From contig NC_067312.1 in assembly GCF_020740795.1 (NCBI RefSeq), forward strand, positions 43,548,405-43,612,404: a stretch of 64,000 nt of DNA, in the 5' to 3' direction. Positions 10,999-22,139 of this stretch are shown piece by piece (the stretch's first letter is position 1; each line of letters starts with the position of its first letter). Source of the DNA: Apus apus (taxonomy: Eukaryota > Chordata > Aves > Apodiformes > Apodidae). The position numbers and the translations under genes are program-made. The notes under the pieces are model-generated. The model searched no databases. It was given only the letters and a program-made list of their open reading frames with translations, and was not told the origin of the DNA.

Positions 10999-11677
10999 GA
11001 TGTTCTAGCAATAGGTGCTATGGTGTTGACGCCCATGGACATTTTGAGGGTCAGAGTAACAGTTTCAAATCAGTTAATGCTGTGGGGGTGCAAAAAGATG
11101 TCAACTGTGCAGCAAGGAGGAAGGAGACAAAGGAGGGAAGAGATAGAAGTAGTTTGGACCAATGTCCCACCGGCCCACTTATTTTTGTTTTATCGAGGAT
11201 TTTTCTGAGAAAGCTCCCAAGGCTTCTGGGGGAAGGACTCGCCCTTCGCAGGGCGCCCAAGCCCTGCTGACTCCTGGGTGTCGTCAGGGCCCCCTGTGCG
11301 GGGTGGGGATGTGGGGGGGTGAAAGGCGGGCTGCGGGAGCCCTCGAGCAGGGTGGTAGGCAGAGGCTGCGTCCGGCAGAGGGTGCCGGCGTGCAGGGACT
11401 GTAGTTGTCCTGTCCGCCCCTCCGCGCCTCTCCCCTCCCCTGTGTCGGATTTGTCCCGAGTGACGTTGGGATGCTGGGCAAGGCGGAGGAGAAGAAGGAG
11501 GGGAAAGGACCGCGCCTTCCGCCGCCCCCAGTCGGGTACAGTCCGTTAGCGGGAGCGCAAGGGCCGGGCGGCCGTGCTGAGAAGTGCGCGGCAGCGCCAA
11601 GCCCCTCGGCACCGGACCCGCTCCGCCCGCAGGCTCTGCTGCCCCGCGGGCTCTGCCGCGGCTGCCGGACGGGCAGC

Positions 11678-11765
11678 ATGGTCCCCGCGGCGGCTGCGCG
11701 GGGGAAGGCGGGCCGCATCCTGGCCCTGCTGGCGGCTGCCTGGCTCCTCCGCCTCCACGCGGCAG
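11678..11765 (+). CDS. First coding exon: signal peptide of an unidentified secreted or membrane protein
   Basis: ATG at 11,678 lies in strong Kozak context (gcagcATGG, A at -3 and G at +4) inside the CpG island. The 29 complete codons encode a classic signal peptide. It has a basic n-region (R8, K10, R13), a hydrophobic core ILALLAAAWLL (residues 14-24) and a small-residue c-region ending HAAG. The exon stops after one base of codon 30 at the donor cag|gtaagg, which matches the consensus. The phase-1 boundary right after the signal peptide is the usual arrangement in genes for modular extracellular proteins (immunoglobulin, EGF, LDL-A and receptor-kinase types), so the product is probably a receptor, adhesion molecule or secreted protein. 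The same frame is open upstream from 11,405 and has another ATG at 11,471, which would add 69 residues. I prefer 11,678 because the signal peptide then sits at the N-terminus. No downstream exon was found in the window. I do not recognise the gene. Confidence 0.75.
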
Positions 11766-11939
11766 GTAAGGCGCAGGAGCGCTCGGCCGGCCCGGGGGAA
11801 CGCGCTGCGGCTTTTCGGGAAGGGGCGTGCGGGGCGAGGAAAGGCAGGGAAGGCTGCGCGTAGTTCTGGGAGAGTTGCACGTATCTGTTTGGCACCCGCG
11901 GACCCGCCAGCATCCCCAGTTACTGGTTGAAGTTGATTA

Positions 11940-12016
11940 CTTTTCGTTTCTTCTCTCCCTTTTATTTTTTTTCCTACTTTTTTTTTCCCCCTTTTTTTTT
12001 TTTTTTTTTTCTCTTT
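11940..12016 (+). repeat. Polypyrimidine tract just inside intron 1
   Basis: 77 bases that are pyrimidine apart from one G and two A, lying 175 bp after the splice donor. A second short poly-T and an AG follow (about 12,044-12,054), so the region resembles a splice acceptor. The frame after that AG is open for only about 20 codons in phase 1 and has no clear donor, so I do not call an exon. Confidence 0.8.
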
Positions 12017-12812
12017 ACAAAATGGAAACCTGATGTTGCATATTTTTTTTTTAGGAGGGGGCGGGTGTTGGCAGGAGACGAAGGCAGCAGTGGTAGCGTT
12101 GAGCGGGGCTCGCTAAAACTTCTTCCCCAGGCGCATCCTGGCGCCCATGCTTCGCTCGGGCGGCGGGCGCTCCGTGCCCGTCCTCGGCCGGTTCAGCGCT
12201 ACGAAGCTGGTTGGTGACGACTGGGGGGAGGGGGAAACACGCAGAAAACAAAGGAAAAGTTCGGGGTTTTGTTGTTGCCGAGGGTGGATAGCAGTAAGCG
12301 GAGCCTCCTGCACCCCGCCCGCCCTCTCCTCCGAGTGGTTATAATTGCTGTTATTTGGCCGCTGAGTGTTGCCAGAATCTCAGCGGGAGCCAGGAGGAAG
12401 GGGGAGGCGGGGGGCGGAGGGTGGGGGCAGCCGCCAAGCTTGCAGCTGATGCAGGCTCGGCGGGGTCTCTTTCTGTGTGTTTTTGACCTTTAGAGGGTCC
12501 CATTTCCTCTGAGTACCTGGCCGACCCTCGGGGACTGAGGAGGTCAGCCATTGGGCTCAGGAAACACTAGGACTCGGTTCAGCGAGCTCCGCGATTGCTT
12601 GTAGGGCTGAATAAGCTGCCTTATTAACATCTGACCTTGTGTCGCGGCAGCGCCAGGCGGCTGCTGAACAGTTGCCAATTTGTCCAGCATCTCCGAGGCT
12701 AGCACCGCGATTTATGGGGACCTTAGGGAGCGTGTGGGGTTGGAGAGCCGCGATGGTGTAACAGTTACAGTTTCTGTAAAAGAAGCTCCATAAAGTTTTT
12801 GTTGTGGTGAGG

Positions 12813-12863
12813 TTTTTTTTCCCTTTTTTTTTTTTTTTTTTTTTCCTCCTTTCCTTCTTCTTC
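12813..12863 (+). repeat. 51-nt uninterrupted homopyrimidine tract
   Basis: Purely C and T on the plus strand, including a T21 run, within the tapering edge of the CpG island. Homopurine-homopyrimidine DNA of this length can adopt triplex (H-DNA) structure when near promoters. No function can be inferred from sequence alone. Confidence 0.85.
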
Positions 12864-13439
12864 ACTCCGCGCACACCTAACATATGGTGCTTTCAGAGCG
12901 CAAGGCGGAGGTTTAACGTTTTCGTTCTCCCTGGGATGTGAAATGCATTGGGGAGGTAGGAGCTGCAGGGTTTAGCTCTTTGATCTTCCGTTAAACATTC
13001 CCTGGAAAATTGCCCTTTCCCCCCTCTGGAGCAGATAAACTTTACTGACAAACTCCTTCCCGGAGCGCTCTGCCCAGGGACCGAGGGAAGAGATCACAGG
13101 GACACCATTTCCATGCTAGGTTGGTAACCCTTCCTATGCTGTCCCTGCCGAGCGTTGCGGGAGCTCGGCCAGCAAGCAGTGCCTTCCTCTCCCGCCTTTC
13201 CTGGCTTTAACTTAATTGCACCGATGTGTAGGAGGAGACCGATGATGTTTATAAGAAAAAACAGTGATCCTGCAGATTAGAGGGGACTTGTTAATCAATT
13301 GCACGTTTGACAGGGCTTTCTTCCTTTTGTTGTTTTCGCTAATCCATTTGCCTCTTCCCAGGAGGTGACAGATGCCTGTATTTCCTGTTATTCAGCTCCG
13401 GGGTCCTGAGTCTTGCCATTTGTTGCATTATCGTGAAGG

Positions 13440-13920
13440 GAAAGAGTCAGCAGAAAGCCAGAGGGGGAGAGCGGGAGGCGAGCGTGTCATAGCTCGCGAA
13501 TTTAGGGTCAGTTCCCGTAGGGTTCATTTTTCCTAGTGACTTTATTGCGCCCTTTGAAGGGAGTCCGCTAACAAGTTGTGCGGCCTCCCCCGCCGCCCTG
13601 CTCCTCCCGCAAGGTCCCAGGCTCCGCTGGTCTCCCGCCCGGCCGGGCCGAGAAAGTCTGGGGCGTCTGTGGTGGAAGGCAAGTGCCTTCTCCTGGGGCC
13701 GCGTAGAGGAGGACGGTCGTCCTCTGAGAATGTAAAAGGAAATGCCGGGATTTCTGGCTCCGTCCCCACTTTTTTCCCTTCTCACCGAGCAGCTGGATCT
13801 GTTTTTCGGACGCAGCGGGACTCCCGGCACCGCCTGGCCAAGCGCGAAGCTGCCTGCGCGGGAAGTGCGCCGGCCAAAACTGGCCAAAAAGCGCTCGGGC
13901 TGTGAGTGTGGCAACGCGTC
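13440..13920 (+). promoter_or_regulatory. Second CpG-rich lobe in proximal intron 1
   Basis: CpG density rises again after a poorer gap (about 12,760-13,440). The lobe has strings such as 'cccgcccggccgggccgag' near 13,635. It could be an intronic enhancer, an alternative promoter or simply the shore of the main island. No ATG with a signal peptide and no consensus donor stands out inside it. Overlapping ORFs of up to 182 codons on the minus strand are composition artefacts. Confidence 0.6.
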
Positions 13921-16900
13921 TCCGTTGGGTTTTTTTGGGAGTTTTTTTTGGTAATAGTACTGTTCTCTCTGCCTGCAAGTGCCGTTAGGAGACATTTCAG
14001 ATTTGGTGAGAGCGTTTCAGCCTTTTTGTAGGCAGTATACAATCACAAACTACCATTAAAAGCGGATTTTAATTTTAATTGTTATTTTTTTATTGCTACT
14101 GTGTAAGCGGGCTTGTGATATTACTCTCAACGACCTGTGAAAAGTATGGATCCGCTTATACTTCTATAGGCATGAAGTCTGAGACTCCATTTTCTTCATT
14201 GAATGTGCAGCATAGTGCTTGAGAGCACAAAATCACAGCAATACATACTTGCGTACTTCTGTTATTAAGTGGTATTCTTGTTTAATTAAGTTTGCTTAAA
14301 GGTAAGTTAATTTACATTTAATGTAAGCGTTTATTCTTGACAATGTAGTTTCAGCCTTTTCAGTGTCCATTCTACAGTAGACCAAGGGAGAGGCAGTAGA
14401 AAGGACGGTGGTTGTTTCTTGCAACTCGTGATGCACGGTGTACCCGGCAGATAGACTTTTGCCCCCTTGCCATTAAATACAAAAACCGTTTAATCAACCT
14501 GAAGTTAATACTCACATGATTTGCGAAGTATGCAGAACGTTGTGTTAAGAAAAAAGTTAAAAATTCTCTTAACAGAATGTCTGAGAATTAAAATATAATG
14601 GCATCTCTGTGCTGTGATTTTGCAAGCCCTGAGATTTATAAACTTTTAGCTAATTTTATAAAGCAAAAACCCCTCTAACTTCATAGTTGTTAGCGGAGAA
14701 ATGAATACAAATGTGCATTACTTTTGAATGCCTTTAAATGCCTACATACAAAAAGTTGTACCTGAATCTTTAAAGTTGCATGAGATTTAGCTATAACTCC
14801 TTCCTGACTTTCATGTATGAGATTCAGCTCTGGAAGTTGTACAGAGGTAAAAGTTGATATAGCTTTGAATACAGTAAGTCTTCACACAACTTAATAAACG
14901 GCATTGACTACATCAACTATTTTCAGGTCAAACCTTAATCAAACCTCTTCTAGCATTAGTTAAATTGTTAGGTGAAGTTACCCGTGGCTCTAGGGCTAGC
15001 ACTGAACGTTTTCTTCTGCTTCGATGTCTTGGTTATGTTAAGCATTTATAATGAAATTTCTCCATAATCTCTTTTCTGCTCTAAACAGCACAGAAGTGCA
15101 AGATGCAGGAAGAAAAGGACTAGCTGACAAATGGAGCAAATTAATCCTGTTTAGTGAGCTTCCATTTGTTTGCAGGAAAGCTGATCTTTTTTTCTAAGCT
15201 CACTGTACTTTGTGTAAGATGTGAATAGCTTTGAGAACTGTCATTGGCATGAAAGTCTATTTGCCCACTCATTTGAAAACTGACAGTCTTAGCCCACTAG
15301 CCAATGAGAATGAAATGTAACAGGAAAGAATGGTAATACATGCCGACTTTGGCTTTACAGCTATGAGAATCTTCTATAAAGAATACTTGCGAAGTCCACT
15401 TCATGGTTTGTCTTTGGAGTCTTTATTCACATTTTATATTCAATAAAAGTGTCAGCTAGGAGCTGTCAGAATCTGAAGTTCTAAATCATACTTCTGATTC
15501 AGATAATTAATTTTAAAGAGCCTCTTTCTATTTTGAACATTGTAAGCAAAGAAAAACTATGAAGCAAACTGGTTTCTATAAGGAAATGGATTTTTATACA
15601 TTAATCTTTTTATAGATATTCTGTGTTGTGCAGTTGCTCAGAGGGAAAAAATGCTACTTACATTATTTAATCTAATTTATAGTATCTGTCACTATATTCT
15701 CTTTGCAAAGACTTGCTATTTAAGTTTGTTTATTCAGTGTGAGGCTGTTGCTTTGTAAATGAAGTTGTCATTAGACTCAGCATGTCTGGAAAGTATGCAA
15801 GTCCTCGAATCTTCTAATCTAGTGACTACAGAGTAGTTAAAGCTTCAAAGAAGAGGAACGACAGGATTTTGCTGCACTGAAAGAAGATGAGTTGTTTGTT
15901 AATTCTGCTTTTAATTGTTACTCAGACCTGCTGCAGCATTTCTAGTAATCACTTGAGACAAACAACAGTTGAATTTAAATGATGATCTTTCCTTTTGGAT
16001 TTGTCTAAACGTGTAAGTAGTTTGAAGATAAATGTTCCTTACCAGCTTTCTGCATTTACTTTTTCTGAGCCTTAGCCACACACCAGTATTCATTTGCAAA
16101 CATTCCGCTGGTTGGTTTTTTTGATGTTCTTCACAGACTTGACTCAAAACTAGCTTTTTTTCTTTACATCTGTTGTTCTTGGCTGGTTTGGGAAAGGTTT
16201 TCCACTTTCCAGGTGATGTCAGATGGTGATCCTATTTGAAACTAAAAATACCTGTGTGTGACTTTTCTGTAAAAGATGTTTTCTGTAAAGTAAAGGATGC
16301 TTTTCAAACAGTCAGGATGATCCCTTAACTATAGAGGATGACTTTGTCATTTAATTGGCAGTGGACAAAAGCTTTCATTGAAGAACACAAATTGCATTGT
16401 AATTCCAGAGAAAACAAGAAATCGTTGAAATGCATTTCACTAGCGATACACTGTTATTGTGATCGGGGTAAGTTGATGTATTCCCCTTACCTTAGGCTTA
16501 GCTAGCTCACAGGGTGGCAGCTCTGGTCATGAGCAGTTTGTAAAGCCTATTAAAGAAGCAGTGTGAGTATTCTATACACCCTATAGTCCCACCCTTCTTA
16601 TCTGGTTTGTAATTAGCTTGTGTGTATCTTGATGAGCTGTTGTATGTATATGTAGACTGTTCTTCAGTAGTGCGCGCTGTTCCATGAAGCAAAGGGTCTA
16701 TACTGCTGTCTCCGAAATAAATTAGTCTCCATTTCTGTTGATGCTTTCAGGTTTTGATATACAAACTGTCCCAATGCTTGCTTGTCTGTGGTAGTGAAAA
16801 AGTATGGTATACAATAGCTGACACAAGAGGAAGGATATAACAATATTACTGATACAGTAGAAGGTATTTTGAAGAACGAGCATGATCTTATTTACTTGTT

Positions 16901-18504
16901 TTCTGAGTCCAGGGCAAAGCCAATTGGCATCCCCTAAAGATTATGTGCTTGTGAGGGTGCTGTTTCTTGGGCACCTGAAGGTCTTCGGTTTTTGGTTGGT
17001 TGGTTTGGTTTGGTTTTGGGGGTTTTTTGTTTGTTTGTTTGTTTCAAATGGGCAAGTTAACTATGCTGTAAAGTAATGACAGAAAAAAAGGATTTTGCAG
17101 GAATGAAAGAGTATGTGGGCAGAGATGAACAGAGAATTAGCATGCCAAAAAGAGAGAAACCTTTTCCCTTTCCACTGTATTCGATTTTGCTGGAGGGACA
17201 GGAAGATGTTTTGTGAGGGTGCTGCTTGCAGGAACAATAAAGTGAAATAAATAGGGAACAGTTCAGGACCCCAGTCTGGCCAGAATCTGGTTTTAAAGTG
17301 TAAATAAGGAAATTAGATTGGGTCCTTATAAGTATTTTGTCACTTAGATCTACATCATTTTCACAGGGGATACATTCATCTAGCTACCATTTAGATTTGA
17401 TACTTCCACTTCAGGAGATGTGAACTTGTAAAATGAAACAGCACACACATTTTCCATATTCTTTCTTGAAAGAAAACTCCCCATATGTATATTGTATCTA
17501 TGAAACCTCTACTGAACTTGCATAGATTTCCATCTTACAGTTACTCTGTTTGGACACTTCCTTTTATATGAGCAGCATAAACATTTAATTCTGTGACTCC
17601 AGGTTATTGTCCCTTGCCTTCAACAACACTGTTCTAGGCTGTTCGTTCAATAGTTCAATTTGTAGGTATAATTTCTACATGAACTATCTTCTGGAAATGT
17701 TTTTCCTTACTTTTAGTAGTTCAATGCCTAAACATTTTTCCAGGGTATTGTGTATGTAAGTAAAATTACTTGACTTCTTGTATAAAGAGAGGATAAATTC
17801 TGTTGAAGTTCTTATAAAATTGTGAAATCTTACTTTTCAAAACAATATACACAGCTGTCTAGTTGAACCATAAATGAAACCGTCAAAAGTCCTTATCAAA
17901 GTAATAATGCAATCGCTTATTCAATTATAGTGCAGAGGACAGGTAAGAGCAAAGTCAGTAAGAATTTTATCCTTGTTTCTTTAAAAAAAAGTATAAAAGT
18001 ATGGTTTTGATAGTAATTTTTATTTCTACTAGGCAGAAACACTCTTCCTCTATATCATATGAACTATAAACAAAAATAAGTTCATTGTATGTAAGTCTAA
18101 AAGAGGAATTACAGAACTCTTCCCCAGGCAAACTATTGAGATGGGCGGACTTCTGCACAAATGGAGAAGCTTTCTGTCATCTCTGTCTACAACAGAATAA
18201 ATAGAGCTCATACCTCTAACTTGGATATAATGAAGGCACAACATATTTTTTTTAAGAACAAAGTTCAGTGGCAGAGATAATGAGCCAGAAAAATCTTAGG
18301 AGAAGGTTACGTTGGAGGAGAGGCATTTTCAGCTGTGTTTTACAGAATGATCTAAAAATTATTCTGTATGTACAGTTCTATTTGTAAGACACTAATCTTT
18401 CACTTCTAAGGTCCTTAACAAGCTGTAACTTTTCTACTTTTTTCTTGCACATGGCAAGGCATCGTCTATATCTAAAGTACTGTTGAATGAAGTTACCACC
18501 TTAC
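13921..18504. other. Intronic sequence, nothing recognised
   Basis: AT-rich, without a recognisable repeat family apart from the T/G tract at 16,986-17,044. Short ORFs of up to about 78 codons are at background level. Confidence 0.6.
16986..17044. repeat. (TTTG)/(TTGG)-rich tract
   Basis: Plus-strand T and G only, ending in four (TTTG) units. One of several similar tracts with the same strand polarity in the window. Confidence 0.85.
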
Positions 18505-20266
18505 CAATCCTCAGCTCTTGAACAGAGGGATAGTATTGGCCCACTATTAAACAGGAGAGGTGAACCTCTCACGAACAATACTGAAAAAGCAGAGGTCCTC
18601 AACACCCTCTTCACCTCTATCTTTACCAGCGCTGTTGGGTCCCAGGCCATAGGAACAAAAGCCCAGGCTGATGCAGACACCGACCCGTCGTCTCTGAAGG
18701 AAGTGTCGGTGTGTCAACTGTTACAGGAGCTTGACCCATACAAATCGATGGGCCTGGATGCCATCCACCCTAGGGTGCTGAGATTGCTGGCTGATGTAAT
18801 TGCAGAGCCACTCTCCACAATCTTTGAGAAGTCATGGAGATGTGGAGATGTCCCTGAGGACTGGTGGAAGGCTAATGTCACCCCCATCTATAAAAAGGGT
18901 TCAAAGGCTGACCCAGGTAATTACAGACCCATTGGCATCACTTCAGGCCCTGGAAAGGTCATGGAGCAAATCCTCCTGGACACTGTCACAAGTCAATTGA
19001 AGCACGTTATTGGGAAAAGCCAACACGAACTTACCAGGGGCAAATCGTGCTTGACAAACCTGATTGCCTTCTATAGCAGAGTAACCTGCTCGATTGATGC
19101 AGCATGAGTGGTGGACGTAGTCTACATGGACTTCTACAAGGCTTTTGATATGGTCCCCCACAGTCTCCTCCTGAAGAAACGGAGTCGTTACGGCCTTGAC
19201 AAGTGGTCAATATGGTGGATAGGGAACTGGCTGACAGACTCTACTCAGTGGGTGATAATAAAAAGTTCCTCCTCAAACTGGCAACCAGTCACAAGTGGGG
19301 TCACCCAGCAATTGATATTGGGCCCTATGCTGTTTAACATCTTCATAAGTGACCTGGATGTTGGGATCAAGAGCACCCTGATGAAGTTTGCTGAAGACAA
19401 CAAGATGAGTGGAAAGGTGGACAGTCTAGAAGGAAGAGCCACTCTACAGGATGACCTGGACAGGCTAAAGCAGTGGGCTAGCAGAAACCTTACGAAGTTC
19501 AACAGGGAGAAGTGCAAGGTCTTGCACCTGGAAACACAAAACACAGGAGCACAGTTCAGACTGGGATCCACCTGGCCGGAGGGCAGCCCTGTGGAAAGGG
19601 ACCTGGGGGTCTTGGTGAGTAACAGGCTCAACATGAGTGAACAGAGTGCTGCAGGGTCAAAGAAAGCCAACTGGGTGCTGGGCTGCATCAACAAGAGCAT
19701 CACCAGCAGAGATCAAGAAGTCATCATCCCGCTCTACTCAGCACTTGTCAGACCACACCTGGAGTGTTGCGTTCAGTTCTGGTCTTCACTCTGCAAAAAA
19801 GGATGCAGACAGGCTGGAGAGGGTCCAGAGAAAGGCCACAAGGATGTTTGGAAGACTGGAGGAGCTGCCATATGAGCAGAGGCTGAGAGAACAGGGTTTG
19901 TTCAGTCGTGAGAAGAGAAGGCTTCAGGGAGACTTTATTACCATGTTCCAGTACTGAAAGGGCGGCTACCAAGAAGATGAAGACTCCTTATTTACAAGGA
20001 GTCACATGGAAAAGACAAGGGGTAATGAGCACAAGTTGCTCCTGGGGAGATTCTGATTGGACACAAGAGGTAAATTTTTCACCATGAGGACAGTCAAACA
20101 TTGGAGTACTGTCCCAAGGGAAGTGGTAGATTCCCCCATGTTGGACAGTTTTAAGTCTCAGCTTGACAGGCTGCTGAATCATCTCATATAAACTGTAGTA
20201 TTACCTAGAAGGGTTGGACCAGATGATCCATGAGGTCCCTTCCAACCTGACATTCTGTAATTCTAT
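18505..20266 (+). mobile_element. CR1 LINE, about 1.76 kb, best-preserved copy
   Basis: Forward copy, 5'-truncated before the RT domain. It runs through RT, the C-terminus and a complete 3' UTR ('cagatgatccatgaggtccc', 'ttccaacctgacattctg') and ends with 'gtaattctatgaaat'. Its RT sequence (for example GPLLNRRGEPL and DTDPSSLKEVSV) and its 3' end differ from the copies at 8,982 and 20,281, so it belongs to a different CR1 subfamily. It is the first of three head-to-tail CR1 copies. Confidence 0.93.
18520..19957 (+). pseudogene. CR1 ORF2 reverse transcriptase, one nonsense codon and one frameshift
   Basis: A single frame runs from about 18,520 to about 19,798, interrupted only by TGA at 19,105-19,107. 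RT blocks in order are SMGLDAIHPRVLR, GDVPEDWWKANVTP, DPGNYRP, the first catalytic block VVYMDFYKAFD (aspartate at 19,129), then LGPMLFNIFISDL. The second catalytic block reads FAED at 19,387-19,398 where active CR1 has FADD, and the usual VPQGS loop is VTQQL. A frameshift near the A6 run at 19,795-19,800 moves the C-terminus (RLERVQRKATRMFGRLEEL) into another frame, ending at 19,957. Endonuclease is absent. The copy is inactive, but much of its RT remains readable. Confidence 0.9.
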
Positions 20267-20280
20267 GAAATCTGTGGGCC

Positions 20281-22135
20281 ACAATTGGATTAATCTACAA
20301 GCGATGAGGAAGCTGGTATATGTTCTTGCTAAGCCACTCTCCATCACTAAACTGGCCACTGTTATAGAAGATAACAAAAATTGTTTTTACAAAAACCTCA
20401 GCAACGAAAAGCCAGGGAGAATCTCCACGCTTTATTGGATGTGGAGAGAGGAACTTTGGCATGAAGGATGAGGAAAATGTTGAGGTACTTACTGTCTTCT
20501 TTTTGTCAGTCTTTAATAGTCAAACCAGTTATCTTTAGGATAATCAGCCCCCTGAGCTGGAAGACAGATATGGAGTTCAGAACAACCCCCCATAATCCAG
20601 GAGGAAGCAGTTAATGACCTACTATGCAGCCTGGACATTCACAAGTCCACAGGGCTAGATGGAATCCACCTGAGAATACTGAGAAAGCTGGCAAAGGAGC
20701 TCACCAAGCCTCTCTCCATCATTTATCAAGAGTTCTGGTCAACAGGGGAGGTCCCAGATGACTTGAAGCTTGCCAATGTGATGCCTATCTACAAGAAGAG
20801 TTGGGAAGAGGATCTGAGGAACTTCAGGCCTGTCAGCCTGACTTTGGTACTGAGGAAGATTATGGAGTGGTTCATCTTGAGTGAGCTCACATGGCAAGTC
20901 CAGGACAAACAGGGAATCAGGCCAAGCCAGCATGGGTTCATTGAAGGCAGGTCCTGCTTCACCAAACGGATCTTCTTCTATGACCAGGTGACCCCCCTAG
21001 TGGATGAGAGAAAGGTTATTAAATGTTGTCTTCCTGGACTTCAGTAAAGCTTTTGACACTGTCTTGCACAGTGTTTTCCTGCAGAAGCTGCTGGCTATCG
21101 CTTAGACCAGTGTACTCTTCACTGGGCAAAATACTGGCTGGATGGCTGGGCCCAGAGAGTTGTGATGAATGAAATTAAATCCAGTTGGTGCCGTTCACTG
21201 GTGATGTCCCCCAGGGCTCAGTTTTGTGGCCAGTCCTGTTAAACATCTTCATCAATGATCTGGAGGAGGAGACTGAGTGTTCCCTCGGTAAGTTTACAGA
21301 GGACACCAAATTGGGCAAGTGTTGATCTGCTTTAGAGTAGGAAGGCTCTTCTGAGGAATCTGGACAGGCTGGATCAATGGGAGGAGGCCAACTGTGTGAA
21401 TTTCAACATGGCCAAGTGCTGCGTCCTGTGCTTTGGTCACAACTCCACGTTTAGAGTTTGGGGAAGAGTGGCTGGAAAGCTGCTCGGAAAAGGAGCTGGG
21501 GCTGCTGGTTGGCAGCAGTTAAACATGAGCCAGCAGTGTGCCCAGGTGGCCAAGAAGGCCAACAGCATCCTGGCTGCATCAGGAATAGCGTGGCCAGCAG
21601 GAGTAGGGAGGTGATCGTGCCCCTGTACTCGGCACTGGTGAGGCTGCATCTGGTTTACTGTGTGCAGTTCTGGGCTCCTCACTACAAGAATGACATAAAG
21701 GTGCTGGAGTATGTCCAGAGAAGGGCAGCAAAACTGATGAACATTCTAGAGCACAAGTCTAATGAAGAGGGTCTGAGGGAACTGGGGTTATTTAGTCTGG
21801 AGAAAAGGAGGCTGGTTGGAGACCTCATCACCCTCTACAACTACCCAAAAGGAGTTTGTAGTGAGGTGGGTGTTGGCCTCTTCTCCCAAGTAACCAGAGA
21901 TAGCAAGAGAGGAGATGGGCTCAAGTTGTGTCAGGGGAGATTTAGATTGGATATTGGGAAAATTTTCTGTACTGAAAGAGTGGTCAAGCATTGAAACATG
22001 CCCAGGGAAATGGTGGAGTGTTAAAAAAATGTGTAGACATGTCACTTCAGGACATGGTTTAGCTGGCATGGTGATATTGGGTTGATGGTTGGACTTCATG
22101 ATCTTAGAGGTCTATTCCAACCTCAGTGATTTTGT
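20281..22135 (+). mobile_element. CR1 LINE, about 1.85 kb, second copy of the cluster
   Basis: Begins within 15 bp of the tail of the preceding CR1. The first 65 bp (about 20,281-20,345) read like an RT-internal phrase (LAKPLSIT). The following part restarts further upstream in ORF2 (NKNCFYKNLS), so a rearrangement or a small separate CR1 scrap lies at the 5' edge. The rest is collinear with the copy at 8,982 (same subfamily by eye, for example 'ggtcaacaggggaggtccca' in both). It ends with the 3' UTR 'cttcatgatcttagaggtct' and a decayed octamer tail at about 22,135. Confidence 0.9.
20380..21994 (+). pseudogene. Broken CR1 ORF2 (reverse transcriptase)
   Basis: Several frames are used. 20,763-21,047 carries VMPIYKKSWEEDL, RPVSLT and SQHGFIEGRSC, then leaves frame at 'gttgtcttcctggacttcag' just before the first catalytic block, which continues in another frame as LDFSKAFD. 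The second catalytic block reads FTED at 21,293-21,304 instead of FADD, so a catalytic aspartate is lost. The C-terminal part (about 21,565-21,994) is open and well preserved, with [23 protein letters not shown] and GRFRLDI. Not functional. Confidence 0.88.
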
Positions 22136-22139
22136 GATG

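Larger units (their letters stand above)
11200..12760 (+). promoter_or_regulatory. CpG island promoter of the first-exon gene
   Basis: GC content and CpG density rise abruptly at about 11,190 and stay high to about 12,330, then taper to about 12,760. The surrounding DNA is AT-rich and CpG-poor. Features seen include GC-box-like strings (for example 'gggcgggtg' near 12,060 and 'cccgccc' near 12,311) and a CRE-like half site TGACG at 11,461. No TATA box stands in a convincing position before the exon, which fits a dispersed CpG-island promoter. The transcription start cannot be placed from sequence alone but must lie before 11,678. Numerous ORFs on both strands inside the island (up to 209 codons antisense) are GC-content artefacts. 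Confidence 0.85.

Noticed and set aside
10801..11208. 135-codon ORF rich in F, C, G, V and W resembling a membrane protein
   Set aside because: It translates the T/G low-complexity block; the hydrophobicity is purely compositional.
11284..11913. 209-codon antisense ORF in the CpG island
   Set aside because: It is rich in A, P, R, G and S, as any frame through CpG-rich DNA would be. It has no domain, overlaps equally long ORFs in other frames, and opposes the better-supported signal-peptide exon.
12044..12110. Poly-T plus AG at about 12,054 as the acceptor of a small second exon
   Set aside because: Phase 1 is open for only about 20 low-complexity codons before a stop, no good donor is present, and the intron would be under 300 bp within the promoter island.
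13447..13995. 182-codon minus-strand ORF in the second CpG lobe
   Set aside because: Composition artefact with no recognisable domain or splice context; several overlapping ORFs in other frames are of similar length.
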